Positions 46,136 through 55,356 of a stretch of DNA of 64,000 nt are shown one piece after another. The notes under the pieces were generated by a model. That model was given only the letters and a program-made list of their open reading frames with translations. It did no database searches and was not told the origin of the DNA. The position numbers and the translations under genes are program-made. Origin of the DNA: an uncultured Planktomarina sp. (GTDB lineage: Bacteria; Pseudomonadota; Alphaproteobacteria; Rhodobacterales; Rhodobacteraceae); the NCBI GenBank assembly GCA_905181815.1, contig CAJIZA010000001.1, positions 248,001 through 312,000 of the forward strand. The letters are read 5' to 3'. Position 1 is the first letter of the stretch, and each line of letters begins with the position of its first letter.

Positions 46136-46285
46136 TCAGTTGATATCCAAAGCCAGTGGTAATTCAATCGTTTGCATATGAGCCGAAAAATCTACACCAA
46201 AAAAGGGTCCGAGATAGGCAAAGCCCACAAATGCGATTGCTGCCACTACGAGTAGGTAGAAAAAATATTTGAGCAATTTTAACAT
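46136..46285 (-). CDS. small membrane protein divergent from aroK
   Basis: A 49-residue protein with a lysine-flanked N-terminal membrane helix (LKYFFYLLVVAAIAFVGFAY, residues 5-24) and a short periplasmic tail (LGPFFGVDFSAHMQTIELPL). ATG at 46285 is chosen so that the helix is N-terminal; the frame extends a further 20 codons upstream. It is followed directly by the exported protein gene and is probably co-transcribed with it and xerD. Function unknown. Confidence 0.7.
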   Translation of the reverse strand: MLKLLKYFFYLLVVAAIAFVGFAYLGPFFGVDFSAHMQTIELPLALDIN

Positions 46286-46389
46286 TTTGAATAGTTTTCC
46301 TTTGGCGCAGTTTTGCTTATGGTCTTTTTGTAACAATCGCGCCATTGAAGACGCAAGGCAAGTTAATCTTAAGTCATGGAATAAGACAG

Positions 46390-46941
46390 ATGTCGCTCAA
46401 CAAAACAGTCGTTCTAGTCGGGATGATGGGATCTGGAAAAACTGCCGTAGGAAAAGCACTGGCGGCGGAGGTGCATGTTGCATTCAAAGATTCGGATCAA
46501 GAAATATCTCTGGCCGCCAATCGCTCAATTGCGGAAATTTTTGAACGGGACGGTGAACCTTTTTTTCGCTTGGTCGAATCGAAAGTGCTGGAGCGGTTGT
46601 TACAAGGCCCGCCCTGCGTATTGTCGACGGGCGGTGGGGCATTCATGTTTGGCAACAATCGCGCACTGATTTCGAAACTTGGCATATCGGTGTTTCTGAG
46701 CGTCGATTTGGAATTGCTCTGGGACCGGGTACGCAGCAAGGATACCCGCCCTTTGCTCAAAACCACAGATCCTAAGGCCACATTGAGCCGCATTTTTGAA
46801 GTTCGCAAAGCTCAATACGCACTGGCTGATGTCACCGTCCAATCCCATTCTAATTACTCCATTGCCCAGACGGCAGAGCAGGTAATAGCCGCATTGCGCG
46901 CGCAGCCAGGAGTATTGAGCTCATCAGGAGAAAAGTCATGA
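46390..46941 (+). CDS. aroK: shikimate kinase
   Basis: A 183-residue kinase of the shikimate pathway. The P-loop VVLVGMMGSGKTAVGKALA lies at residues 8-26, followed by the shikimate-binding DSDQEISLAANRSIAEIF and LSTGGGAFM. ATG at 46390 aligns with the family start. It overlaps aroB by four bases (ATGA). Confidence 0.95.
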   Translation: MSLNKTVVLVGMMGSGKTAVGKALAAEVHVAFKDSDQEISLAANRSIAEIFERDGEPFFRLVESKVLERLLQGPPCVLSTGGGAFMFGNNRALISKLGISVFLSVDLELLWDRVRSKDTRPLLKTTDPKATLSRIFEVRKAQYALADVTVQSHSNYSIAQTAEQVIAALRAQPGVLSSSGEKS

Positions 46942-48056
46942 CGCAGGTGGTTCACGTCCCTTTGGGAAACCGGGCTTATGATATCCACATTGGTCATGGT
47001 CTTTTGGATCAAGCCGGCGCTTTGATTGGACCGGTTTTGCCGCGGGCTAAAGTGGCGATTGTCACTGATAGCAACGTCGCCCCACTGCATGCCCAACGAT
47101 TGACGGAGGCTTTGCAAAGCCTGGGCATTGCGTCTTCCACTCTAACCCTGCCTGCGGGAGAAGCGACGAAAAGCTGGCCGCATCTCAGCGAGACCATAGA
47201 TTTTCTTTTGACTGAGAAAGTTGAGCGGCGGGATGTGGTGATCGCTTTGGGCGGCGGGGTGATTGGAGATTTGGTGGGTTTTGCCGCCGCTATCTTACGC
47301 CGCGGCGTGCGCTTTATTCAGATTCCGACCAGCCTGCTCGCGCAGGTGGATAGCTCTGTCGGCGGCAAGACTGGGATAAATGCCGCTCAGGGTAAAAACC
47401 TCATCGGGGCTTTTCATCAACCCAGTCTGGTTTTGGCTGATATAGATGTTTTGGATACGCTGGCCCCGCGGGACTTCCTTGCTGGCTATGGCGAGGTCGT
47501 GAAATACGGGCTGCTGGGCAATGCGCCGTTTTTTGAGTGGCTTGAGCAAAACGGAGCTGCCTTGGTTGCTGGAGATCACGCGGCGCGCAGCGAGGCTGTG
47601 CGGATGTCTTGCCAAATGAAAGCGGATATTGTGGTGCGTGATGAGACAGAGCAGGGGGATCGCGCCTTGCTCAATCTTGGGCATACGTTTTGCCATGCGC
47701 TGGAAGCGGCGACCGGATATTCTGATCGCCTGCTGCACGGGGAAGGCGTGGCCATCGGCTGCGCTTTGGCCTTCGAGACCTCTGCCCGTTTGGGATTATG
47801 TTCCCAAGAGGCTCCATCGCGGGTGCGGGCACATTTAACGGCCATGGGGATTAAAACCGATATTTCCGATATAGATGGGGCACTGCCCGATCCGATGGCT
47901 CTTGTTGCGCTCATGGGGCAGGACAAAAAAGTAATTTCGGGACAGCTAAATTTTATAATGGCCCGCGACATTGGTCAGGCGTTTGTGACAACGGATGTGT
48001 CGCAGGCGGTGGTCTTATCTGTGCTGGAGGAGTCGATGGCCGCGCGTGCCGTATAG
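46938..48056 (+). CDS. aroB: 3-dehydroquinate synthase
   Basis: A 372-residue NAD- and metal-dependent cyclase that makes 3-dehydroquinate. Conserved ALGGGVIGDLVGFAAAILRR, PTSLLAQVDSSVGGKTGINA, GYGEVVKYGLLGN and the metal histidine in LNLGHTFCHALEAATGY are present. Coupled to aroK and convergent with ssb. Confidence 0.96.
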   Translation: MTQVVHVPLGNRAYDIHIGHGLLDQAGALIGPVLPRAKVAIVTDSNVAPLHAQRLTEALQSLGIASSTLTLPAGEATKSWPHLSETIDFLLTEKVERRDVVIALGGGVIGDLVGFAAAILRRGVRFIQIPTSLLAQVDSSVGGKTGINAAQGKNLIGAFHQPSLVLADIDVLDTLAPRDFLAGYGEVVKYGLLGNAPFFEWLEQNGAALVAGDHAARSEAVRMSCQMKADIVVRDETEQGDRALLNLGHTFCHALEAATGYSDRLLHGEGVAIGCALAFETSARLGLCSQEAPSRVRAHLTAMGIKTDISDIDGALPDPMALVALMGQDKKVISGQLNFIMARDIGQAFVTTDVSQAVVLSVLEESMAARAV

Positions 48057-48086
48057 CCGCGCCCGAAAATGCCGAGGCGGAGTGAT

Positions 48087-48113
48087 CCCAGTGCAGGGGA
48101 CATCTGCGCTGGG
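48087..48113. terminator. hairpin between aroB and ssb
   Basis: Arms CCCAGTGCAG and CTGCGCTGGG pair with one G-T wobble around a seven-base loop, in the 63-base space between the convergent aroB and ssb stop codons. TATGATTT follows on the plus strand, a weak T tract. Confidence 0.5.
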
Positions 48114-48119
48114 TATGAT

Positions 48120-48635
48120 TTAAAATGGGATTTCGTCATCGAGATCAGCTGAGGGCGCGGGGCTTCCATAACCGCCCGCCTGGTTGCCACCCTGGTTGGG
48201 ATCAGCCATGTAACCGCCCTGGCCACCATCATCTTGATTGCCGATATATCCACCCCCTTGGCCGCCGCCACCGCCACCTTCGCCGCGACTGTCGAGCATG
48301 GTTAATTCCGAACGGTAGGGGCGTAGAACCACCTCTGTGGTATAGCGATCCTGACCAGATTGATCTTGCCATTTGCGCGTTTCTAACTGGCCCTCAAGGT
48401 AAACTTTTGAGCCCTTGCGCAAATACTGCTCGGCCACGCGCACCAAAGGCTCTGAGGTGATGGAGACACGATGCCATTCGGTTTTTTCACGGCGTTCTCC
48501 AGTGTTGCGATCCTTCCAGTTTTCGGAGGTCGCTACCGAAAAGTTACAAACTTTTCCACCACTTGGAAAGCTGCGCACTTCAGGGTCTTGTCCCAAGTTT
48601 CCTATTATAATCACTTTATTTACTGATCCGGCCAT
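48120..48635 (-). CDS. ssb: single-stranded DNA-binding protein
   Basis: A 171-residue SSB. The OB fold covers about residues 1-112 ([40 protein letters not shown]), then a glycine/glutamine-rich linker with several GGG runs, and the conserved acidic tip DLDDEIPF that binds partner proteins. The second ATG at 48635 is chosen because GGGGG lies at a proper distance; the ATG at 48641 is two residues longer. Confidence 0.95.
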   Translation of the reverse strand: MAGSVNKVIIIGNLGQDPEVRSFPSGGKVCNFSVATSENWKDRNTGERREKTEWHRVSITSEPLVRVAEQYLRKGSKVYLEGQLETRKWQDQSGQDRYTTEVVLRPYRSELTMLDSRGEGGGGGGQGGGYIGNQDDGGQGGYMADPNQGGNQAGGYGSPAPSADLDDEIPF

Positions 48636-48823
48636 AGCCATTGCCCCCAGGTTGTTGCTCTATCAATCCAGCATTTGTGCTAAATTTGAGTTGAGTTTAA
48701 TCAATTAAGCCCTGCCTGCCTGACACGGCTCCGTTGCGCTATATATCTCTGGAACTGCCCTGCGGTGCAACCATCGAAAGGGATGAGGATGAGTTTTCTT
48801 TGCGTGGCGGGACCCAAAATGGG

Positions 48824-48854
48824 GCGCATAGCCCCAATGATGCGGGCTATGCGC
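48824..48854 (-). terminator. hairpin downstream of the ABC transporter operon
   Basis: On the minus strand, perfect 11-base arms GCGCATAGCCC and GGGCTATGCGC with a nine-base loop start 12 bases after the ATPase stop codon. A weak T tract (CCCATTTT) follows. It likely marks the operon end. Confidence 0.65.
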
Positions 48855-48866
48855 GTTATTGGACGG

Positions 48867-50951
48867 CTATTCGGCTGCGATTTTGATGACCGCGTCCATT
48901 TTGGCCAAAACATCATCGGCCAGATGGCATTTGATCTGATGGCCTCCGGCCAATTTTCGGATGCTGGGCACCTCGGTTTCACATAGACCACCAGGAACTT
49001 CCGATTTCCACCCGCAACGGGTTTGGAACGGACAGCCTGATGGAGGGTTCATCGCTGATGGAATGTCGCCCTCAAGGACAATATGCTTTTTCTCAATTGA
49101 GGTATCGGCGATTGGAACCGCGCTGAGCAGCGCTTCGGTATAGGGGTGATAGGGCGGTTGGAACACTTGCTCCGTTGTACCCATTTCAACCACATGCCCA
49201 AGATACATGACCAAAACCCGATCCGACAGATAGCGCACGATGGATAGATCATGGCTGATAAACAGCAAGGTCGTTTTTTGCTCGCGCTGGATATCCATGA
49301 GCAAATCGGTCACTGCCGCTTGCACGGAGACGTCGAGCGCTGACACGGGCTCATCGGCCACAACGATCTTCGCATCGCCCGCAAAGGCGCGGGCAATGCC
49401 CACCCGTTGCTTTTGCCCGCCTGAGAGTTGCCGCGGCATGCGGTCAGCAAATTCGCGGGGCAGTTTGACCAGATCCAGAAGCTCCAGCATCCGGTCTTGG
49501 CGCGCGGCTGCATTCTCACCAATTTTGAACAATTCTAAGGCGCGGACAATCTGGCTGCCAACCGTCGTGGAGGGGTTCAATGTATCAAAGGGGTTTTGAA
49601 AGACCATCTGGACATCGGACACCGTCTTTGTGTCGCGATCTTCAATGGCGATACCTTCGATGTTCTTGCCCTCGAGAAGGATATGTCCCTCCGTCGCCGT
49701 CTCTAGGCCCATCAGAACTTTGGCAAAAGTTGACTTGCCGCAGCCCGATTCGCCAACAATGGCGAGTGTTTCGGATTCGCGGGCCTCGAAACTTAAGGTC
49801 TCATTGGCTTTCACAACCTTTTTGTTGCCACCTCCAAAGAGGGCATTGGCCGCCACCTCATAATATTTTTTGAGTTCTTCGATTTTGAGAACCACTCGGC
49901 CTGGCTCAGCTTTGGTTTTGGTTTTCGCCAACTCAAGCGGGGCGTCCCAATCAATTTCGCTCCAGCGCAGGCAGCGAGATCCGTGCCGCTCCCCGTGGGG
50001 TACCGTATCCATTGGGATATGGCCCTGGTCACAGCGGCCCGTCTCAAAATAATCGCAGCGGGGCCCAAAGTTACAGCCATTCGGCCGCTCATGCGGCAGT
50101 GGGAAATTGCCGGGAATGGCAATCAGCGGGCGATCGTTCTTATCAGCGCCTGGCAGCGGGATCGAACGGAACAAGGCCTGCGTATAGGGGTGCTGCATTT
50201 TGTCGAACACATCTTCAATTCGGCCAGTCTCAACCGCCTCGCCGGAATACATCACGCAGATCCGGTCGCAGGTTTCCAAAACCAAGCCAAGATTGTGCGA
50301 AATGAACAGCATCGAGGTGCCGTATTTTTTACCCAAATCCTTCACCAACTCCACGACGGCGGCCTCCACGGTCACATCCAAAGCTGTGGTCGGCTCATCT
50401 AGGATCAAAAGGCTCGGTTTCGACATAAGCGCCATCGCAATAACGATGCGCTGCTGTTGGCCGCCGGACAATTGGTGGGGGAAGGATTTCAAGATCCGCT
50501 CCGGGTCTGGCAATTTCACATCCGAAACCACTTCCAAAGCCCGCGCATAGGCGGCCTCTTTGCTGATCCCCTCGTGGATCATCGGCACTTCCATCAATTG
50601 CTTACCAATTTTCATGGCCGGATTGAGCGACGCCATGGGTTCTTGGTAGATCATCGCAATTTCGGAGCCGCGAATATCCCGCAGCTCCTCGTCGGACATG
50701 AGATTAAGGTCGCGCCCTTTAAATTTGATGGATCCGCCAACAATTTGGCCGTTGACACCCAGGTCCTGCATGACACCAAGCGCCACTGTGGATTTACCGC
50801 ATCCGGATTCGCCAACCAATCCCATCGCTTCGCCGGGTTGGATTGTGCAGCTGAAATCCATAACCGCTGGGATTTCGTTTAGCCGTGTGAAAAAAGAAAT
50901 TGATAGTTCTGCAATTTCAAGTATTGGGCCTTCATAGTCTTGCTTCAGCAT
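48867..50951 (-). CDS. peptide-type ABC transporter ATP-binding protein, DppD-DppF fusion
   Basis: A 694-residue protein with two ABC ATPase domains in one chain. The first has Walker A GLVGESGCGKSTVALG (near residue 48) and signature LSGGQQQR. The second has Walker A AIVGESGCGKSTFAKV (near 405) and signature LSGGQKQR. Each half ends with an oligopeptide-type C-terminal segment (CNFGPRCDYFETGRCDQGH, then CPFQTRCGWKSEVPGGLCET). It energises import through the two permeases encoded just upstream. It starts four bases after the permease stop. Confidence 0.94.
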   Translation of the reverse strand: MLKQDYEGPILEIAELSISFFTRLNEIPAVMDFSCTIQPGEAMGLVGESGCGKSTVALGVMQDLGVNGQIVGGSIKFKGRDLNLMSDEELRDIRGSEIAMIYQEPMASLNPAMKIGKQLMEVPMIHEGISKEAAYARALEVVSDVKLPDPERILKSFPHQLSGGQQQRIVIAMALMSKPSLLILDEPTTALDVTVEAAVVELVKDLGKKYGTSMLFISHNLGLVLETCDRICVMYSGEAVETGRIEDVFDKMQHPYTQALFRSIPLPGADKNDRPLIAIPGNFPLPHERPNGCNFGPRCDYFETGRCDQGHIPMDTVPHGERHGSRCLRWSEIDWDAPLELAKTKTKAEPGRVVLKIEELKKYYEVAANALFGGGNKKVVKANETLSFEARESETLAIVGESGCGKSTFAKVLMGLETATEGHILLEGKNIEGIAIEDRDTKTVSDVQMVFQNPFDTLNPSTTVGSQIVRALELFKIGENAAARQDRMLELLDLVKLPREFADRMPRQLSGGQKQRVGIARAFAGDAKIVVADEPVSALDVSVQAAVTDLLMDIQREQKTTLLFISHDLSIVRYLSDRVLVMYLGHVVEMGTTEQVFQPPYHPYTEALLSAVPIADTSIEKKHIVLEGDIPSAMNPPSGCPFQTRCGWKSEVPGGLCETEVPSIRKLAGGHQIKCHLADDVLAKMDAVIKIAAE

Positions 50952-50955
50952 TGAA

Positions 50956-52554
50956 TTAATCCCTCAAGCTTTCTTCTCGCAAACCATCGGCTAATAGATT
51001 CAGACCAAGAACTAAACTCATCAGGCAAAAGGCTGGCACTAATACTGGTGCTAGGTAGACAGATAACAATTTGCGCCCAGCGTTTATGGTCGTACCCCAG
51101 TCTGGGCTTTCTGATTCGAGACCAAGTCCGAAGAAGCCAAGCGTGCCCAGAAGGATGGTAGCATAGCCAATGCGCAAGCAGAAATCTACGATCAGTGGGC
51201 CTCGCACATTTGGTAAAATTTCCCAAAGCATTATATACCAAGGCCCTTCGCCGCGGGTTTGTGCTGCGGCCACATAATCTCGGATTTTTACGTCCAAGGT
51301 TAGGCCCCGCACAATTCGAAACACGGTGGGGGAGTTGACGAAGACCACTGATACGAAGACCACTAATATCTCGGATGGCACATCAAAAAGATCCAAAAGT
51401 GGTGGTAAGATTGCAATTGTGGTGCCCGATTCAGACACTAAACTCAGATAAAGCCAAATTGCTATAACCATCATGATAGGAAATTTCAGCGTTAGAAACT
51501 TTGATTTTAAACGGTTTTTAGAATATTGTGCCACAGCAACAAAGATCACCGGAAACACAAATAGAACCATAGCCAAATAGTTTGGCAAGCCCGATTCAAT
51601 AATCTCCGGCGTCACGAGTAAGAAAAAAAGCAAGATCACTGGAAATGCCAAAACCATATTTGACAGGAAGCTCAGTACTGTGTCCAACCGCCCGCCGAAA
51701 TAGCCCGCAGGCAAGCCTAGCGTGATGCCGACCATAAAAGCAAATATTGTGGCTGCCGGTGCAATCACGATTACAATGCCGCTGCCCACAATGGCTCGGC
51801 TAAACACGTCTCGCGCCAGCGTATCGCCACCAAACAGGTAGTAAGGGTAGTCCCCAGCCTCAGCTCCTCGCAACGCAAAACCTGGATGCTTATTCTTCAT
51901 CCCGGAGACTTGGCCCAATGGGTCATGGGTAGCTATCAGATCAAAGCCCGCGCCGAACAGAGCGGTGAACACCCAAAATAATACCAAGGCAAGGCCGATC
52001 ATTCCAATCGGGCTGTCAAACAATTTGCCGTAAAGACCCAAGCCGCGTTTGTAGTAGATGGACAAAGCAAAGGTTGCCCCCAAGGCAATCCAAGTTGGGG
52101 TCAGTTGTTTTGAAATTGCGCCTACGATGCCGGTAGTTTCTGGGGCTACGAACAGCCCAACAATTAGGTAGACCGAAAATAGCACGAGCACAGCATACGA
52201 CGCGCCCCAAACCAGCTTCAAAATCAGTTTTGCGGAAATTTGAAATAGGCCGAATCCTGCGACTAAGCCAATGATTAGACAGGCCACCAAAGACAGCCAT
52301 ATATTGCCCAGGGCCATTATAGAAAAGGGCGCCAACCCTGTGAGGCCCAAAAGCCAAATCATAAGGCCAATAAAAGCTGTTGGCCCCATTAGGGCGATTG
52401 TTGGTGGCGTGGGGTTCAGCAGGGTAGCCCCATCAGCACGCGAAAATCCTCGCGCAATGGCCGCTACTGCAAAAAGAAAGAATGCAGACAATGCAGTCAG
52501 GAAAAACGGATTGATGTAAGCACCAAAGGTGCCGGTCCAGGTGAGATTTTGCAT
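50956..52554 (-). CDS. peptide-type ABC transporter permease with a large N-terminal membrane extension
   Basis: A 532-residue permease. From about residue 185 it matches DppC/OppC: an N-terminal segment GMIGLALVLFWVFTALFGAG, then GGDTLARDVFSRAIVGSGIV, and the ATPase-contact loop YVAAAQTRGEGPWYIMLWEI, then LPNV. The first 180 residues add about five or six hydrophobic segments (PFFLTALSAFFLFAVAAIAR, IALMGPTAFIGLMIWLLGLT, LVACLIIGLVAGFGLFQISA), which typical DppC proteins of about 300 residues lack. GGAG lies upstream of the ATG. The extension's role is unknown. Confidence 0.9.
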   Translation of the reverse strand: MQNLTWTGTFGAYINPFFLTALSAFFLFAVAAIARGFSRADGATLLNPTPPTIALMGPTAFIGLMIWLLGLTGLAPFSIMALGNIWLSLVACLIIGLVAGFGLFQISAKLILKLVWGASYAVLVLFSVYLIVGLFVAPETTGIVGAISKQLTPTWIALGATFALSIYYKRGLGLYGKLFDSPIGMIGLALVLFWVFTALFGAGFDLIATHDPLGQVSGMKNKHPGFALRGAEAGDYPYYLFGGDTLARDVFSRAIVGSGIVIVIAPAATIFAFMVGITLGLPAGYFGGRLDTVLSFLSNMVLAFPVILLFFLLVTPEIIESGLPNYLAMVLFVFPVIFVAVAQYSKNRLKSKFLTLKFPIMMVIAIWLYLSLVSESGTTIAILPPLLDLFDVPSEILVVFVSVVFVNSPTVFRIVRGLTLDVKIRDYVAAAQTRGEGPWYIMLWEILPNVRGPLIVDFCLRIGYATILLGTLGFFGLGLESESPDWGTTINAGRKLLSVYLAPVLVPAFCLMSLVLGLNLLADGLREESLRD

Positions 52555-52567
52555 GAATCTGGTCTCC

Positions 52568-53614
52568 TTAAGAAATACGAATGCGAGGGTTTAAGAAGAC
52601 ATATCCAATGTCAGAGATGAGCTGCGTTAACAAAACAACAACAACGCCAACAACAGAAACAGCAAGCAGCAAATCTATATCGTTATTGCTGGCCGCTTGC
52701 ACCAGAACCCAGCCAAAGCCTTTAAAGTTGAACAAGACTTCAACAATCACCACGCCATTTAACAGCCATGGAATTTGTAGCATGATGACGGTGAACGGAG
52801 CAATCAAGGCATTGCGCAGCGCGTGTTTCAATACAATATTGGCAAAGCTAACGCCCTTAAGCCGCGCTGTGCGGATGTATTGTGCAGTCATCACTTCAGC
52901 CATCGAAGCGCGGGTCATGCGTGCAATATATCCCATGCCGTATAAAGAAATTGTGATTACTGGAAGTAAAAAGTTTTCGAGGGTTGCATGGTCCATTGCG
53001 GAAGTTGCGGATCCTTTGAACCATTTAAGGCCTACGGCGGAAGACGTGAAAACCGCAATGAAGATAACTCCTGAAACATATTCAGGAGTTGCGGTGGTCA
53101 CTATAGCTCCCGTCGATAAAGTTCTATCAAGCTGAGAACCCTCTCGCATCCCTGCCATAATCCCAAGAATTAACGCACTCGGAATCATCACCATCAACAC
53201 CCAAAACATGAGCTTCCCCGTGAGAGCGAGCCGCGTGATGACAATCTGAGAGACAGGCTCTTTGAAGCGACTAGAAAACCCCCAATGCCCCTGGATAACA
53301 CCACAATATTTCGCAGAATTTTCCAATACGGCACCATGATTCGAGCAGCGGCCACGAGTCTTGCCGTCAATGCCCTTAATTACGTAGCCGGGTAGAATAC
53401 CAAGCCACTCACCATAATTTTGTAATTTACCTTGAGTATATCCGCGGTTGCCTAAATAGCTCGCTACTTCGGCATCAGACATCCTAAAATTGCCTTCATT
53501 TTTGGCAAGTTTTTCCAAGTTTGGATATAGGTTTGTCATAATAAATACAATAAAAGTGAGGCAAATAGCTGTCAGCAGCATTACACCTGTTCGACGTAGG
53601 ATAAACATCCCCAT
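52568..53614 (-). CDS. peptide-type ABC transporter permease, DppB-like
   Basis: A 348-residue permease. It has the usual N-terminal MFILRRTGVMLLTAICLTFI, the ATPase-contact loop YIRTARLKGVSFANIVLKHA, then LRNALIAPF, and several membrane segments. Between YGEWLG and GHWGFSSRF, where the family has a short loop, there is an insert of about 35-40 residues with two cysteines (CSNHGAVLENSAKYC), probably periplasmic. ATG at 53614 is chosen with GGGAA upstream; ATGs at 53632 and 53608 are possible. It lies between the binding protein and the DppC-like gene. Confidence 0.9.
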   Translation of the reverse strand: MGMFILRRTGVMLLTAICLTFIVFIMTNLYPNLEKLAKNEGNFRMSDAEVASYLGNRGYTQGKLQNYGEWLGILPGYVIKGIDGKTRGRCSNHGAVLENSAKYCGVIQGHWGFSSRFKEPVSQIVITRLALTGKLMFWVLMVMIPSALILGIMAGMREGSQLDRTLSTGAIVTTATPEYVSGVIFIAVFTSSAVGLKWFKGSATSAMDHATLENFLLPVITISLYGMGYIARMTRASMAEVMTAQYIRTARLKGVSFANIVLKHALRNALIAPFTVIMLQIPWLLNGVVIVEVLFNFKGFGWVLVQAASNNDIDLLLAVSVVGVVVVLLTQLISDIGYVFLNPRIRIS

Positions 53615-53661
53615 GGTGTGCGTTCCCATCATTAGTTTTATGACATAGTCTTGTTAGTCGC

Positions 53662-53693
53662 AGAAAAGCCGCCCCTAAGCATAGGAACGGCTT
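53662..53693 (-). terminator. attenuating hairpin after the substrate-binding protein gene
   Basis: On the minus strand arms AAGCCG and CGGCTT, extended by wobble pairs, are followed by TTTTC. It lies between the binding protein stop (53710) and the first permease start. Such partial terminators commonly raise binding protein output relative to the permeases. Confidence 0.6.
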
Positions 53694-53709
53694 CAATGTT
53701 TACAGTCAA

Positions 53710-55356
53710 TTAGGCTGCATGGCCCCATTTGTAGATTTGCGGAAGATAGGCTATGTGCATATCAACACCGACCAGACCTTCAACGTGGTGGCGCTGAACA
53801 TAGCGCCAATATGGTTGACAGGTGACACCTTCTTCGATGATCAAGGCTTGTATTTTGCCCATCACTATCCGGCGCTCGTCTGCATTTGCCAAAGAGTTAG
53901 CTTGTGCCAACAGAGCATCAAATTCAGCGTTATTCCATGCAAATTCATTCCAAGCTTCGCCAGAACGGTAGGCCAAACCAAGAACCTGAGTGCCCAAAGG
54001 ACGGTGGTTCCAGTTGGTGGCTGAGTATGGGAATTTAGCCCAGTCATTCCAGAACGTGCTGCCAGGCATCAAAGTCCGCTTAACTTTTATTCCTGCTGCT
54101 CGCAGCTGAGCAGCCACGGAGTCGCAAGTGTCTTTCCAGAATCCAGAATCCAGTGAGCGCAGCTCATGTTCGAAGTCGCCATGACCGGATGCATCCATTA
54201 GCTCTTTTGCTTTGACTGGATCAAAGGGTGCCCGTCTCACATCTGGATTGTACTCGGGGTGGATCGGGCCGACGTGGCAGTTATCAGCCGCGACACCTAA
54301 GCCTGAAATCCCCAGTTCTGTTAAAACTTCGTTGTCAACGGCCATCGCCAAAGCTTGTCGCACCATTTTGTTTTCATAAGGTGCATGATCTTGGTTTGGA
54401 CGTACAACGAGAGTAGCACCAGATGCTACCTGTGATTTTACGAGTCCCAGAGCATCATATAATTCAACAAACTCACCAATACTTTCCCAGTTGAGGTCGA
54501 ATTCTTCAGCTTCAAAGCCAGCCATGTGGGTTGCAGGATCATTGCCATAGTCAATGAATTCGATACGGTCTACGTAACCGCCTTTACCAGCGGCGTAGCC
54601 CCACCATTCAAAACCTTCATTACGAACGATTGACGCCTTTACGCCAACTTCCAAGTTTTCTGGCAACATGAACCCAGTGCCGATTGGGTTTGAAACCATG
54701 GTTTCGACCGTAAACGACTTGTGTACTATTTGTGCAGGGTAATCTGCCATGCCAGGGACAATTGTGATATCGGGCTGCAAAAGGTTGAGATGCACCGTGG
54801 ACGCATCTATGACCACTATAGCGCCCTCACGGGCTTTTCCAGTATCGCCATCCACTAGGGATGCCATGCGTCCCGCCATGGAGTTGCCTTCAAGGCTCTT
54901 GTCACACCAACCAATAATGTTCCGCGCAACATCTTCAGCGGTGAAGTCGTCGCCATTGTTCCACTTAACACCTTCACGGATTTTTAACACATATTGTGTT
55001 GCATCGGAATTGGCTTCCCAGCTTGACAGCAACATCGGTTTGAATGATCCGTCACTATTGTACTCTACGAGATATTCCAGCCAACCTGCTGAAAAAATCG
55101 AAATCTGCGTCCAGTCATGGGTGCGCGGATCTTTCATGGCCTTGACGTCCATCTGCATACGGATGGTACCGCCCATTTTAGCATGACCGCCAGCTGCGGC
55201 AGGGGCGTCGAGGCCCAGCAATCCGTAGGCTGCAACGGTAGATACACCCAAAGCTGTTGCCCGCGAAATGAATTCGCGGCGGTCAAGTTTACCAGCTTTT
55301 TCTTCTGAAGCATACATTTCTGCTGCCGGATGCATAAAATTATTATCTTGGGTCAT
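53710..55356 (-). CDS. peptide-type ABC transporter substrate-binding protein, Tat-exported
   Basis: A 548-residue family 5 solute-binding protein. The N-terminus has a twin-arginine signal (GKLDRREFISRATALGVSTV, followed by AAYGLLGLDAPAAAGG), preceded by an unusually long n-region of about 25 residues. The mature part shows the family pattern: LSSWEANSDATQYVLKIREG, VKWNNGDDFTAEDVARNI and VRQALAMAVDNEVL. Tat export implies folding, perhaps with a ligand, in the cytoplasm. ATG at 55356 has GGGAG upstream. First gene of the four-gene transporter operon; the substrate is unknown. Confidence 0.92.
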   Translation of the reverse strand: MTQDNNFMHPAAEMYASEEKAGKLDRREFISRATALGVSTVAAYGLLGLDAPAAAGGHAKMGGTIRMQMDVKAMKDPRTHDWTQISIFSAGWLEYLVEYNSDGSFKPMLLSSWEANSDATQYVLKIREGVKWNNGDDFTAEDVARNIIGWCDKSLEGNSMAGRMASLVDGDTGKAREGAIVVIDASTVHLNLLQPDITIVPGMADYPAQIVHKSFTVETMVSNPIGTGFMLPENLEVGVKASIVRNEGFEWWGYAAGKGGYVDRIEFIDYGNDPATHMAGFEAEEFDLNWESIGEFVELYDALGLVKSQVASGATLVVRPNQDHAPYENKMVRQALAMAVDNEVLTELGISGLGVAADNCHVGPIHPEYNPDVRRAPFDPVKAKELMDASGHGDFEHELRSLDSGFWKDTCDSVAAQLRAAGIKVKRTLMPGSTFWNDWAKFPYSATNWNHRPLGTQVLGLAYRSGEAWNEFAWNNAEFDALLAQANSLANADERRIVMGKIQALIIEEGVTCQPYWRYVQRHHVEGLVGVDMHIAYLPQIYKWGHAA

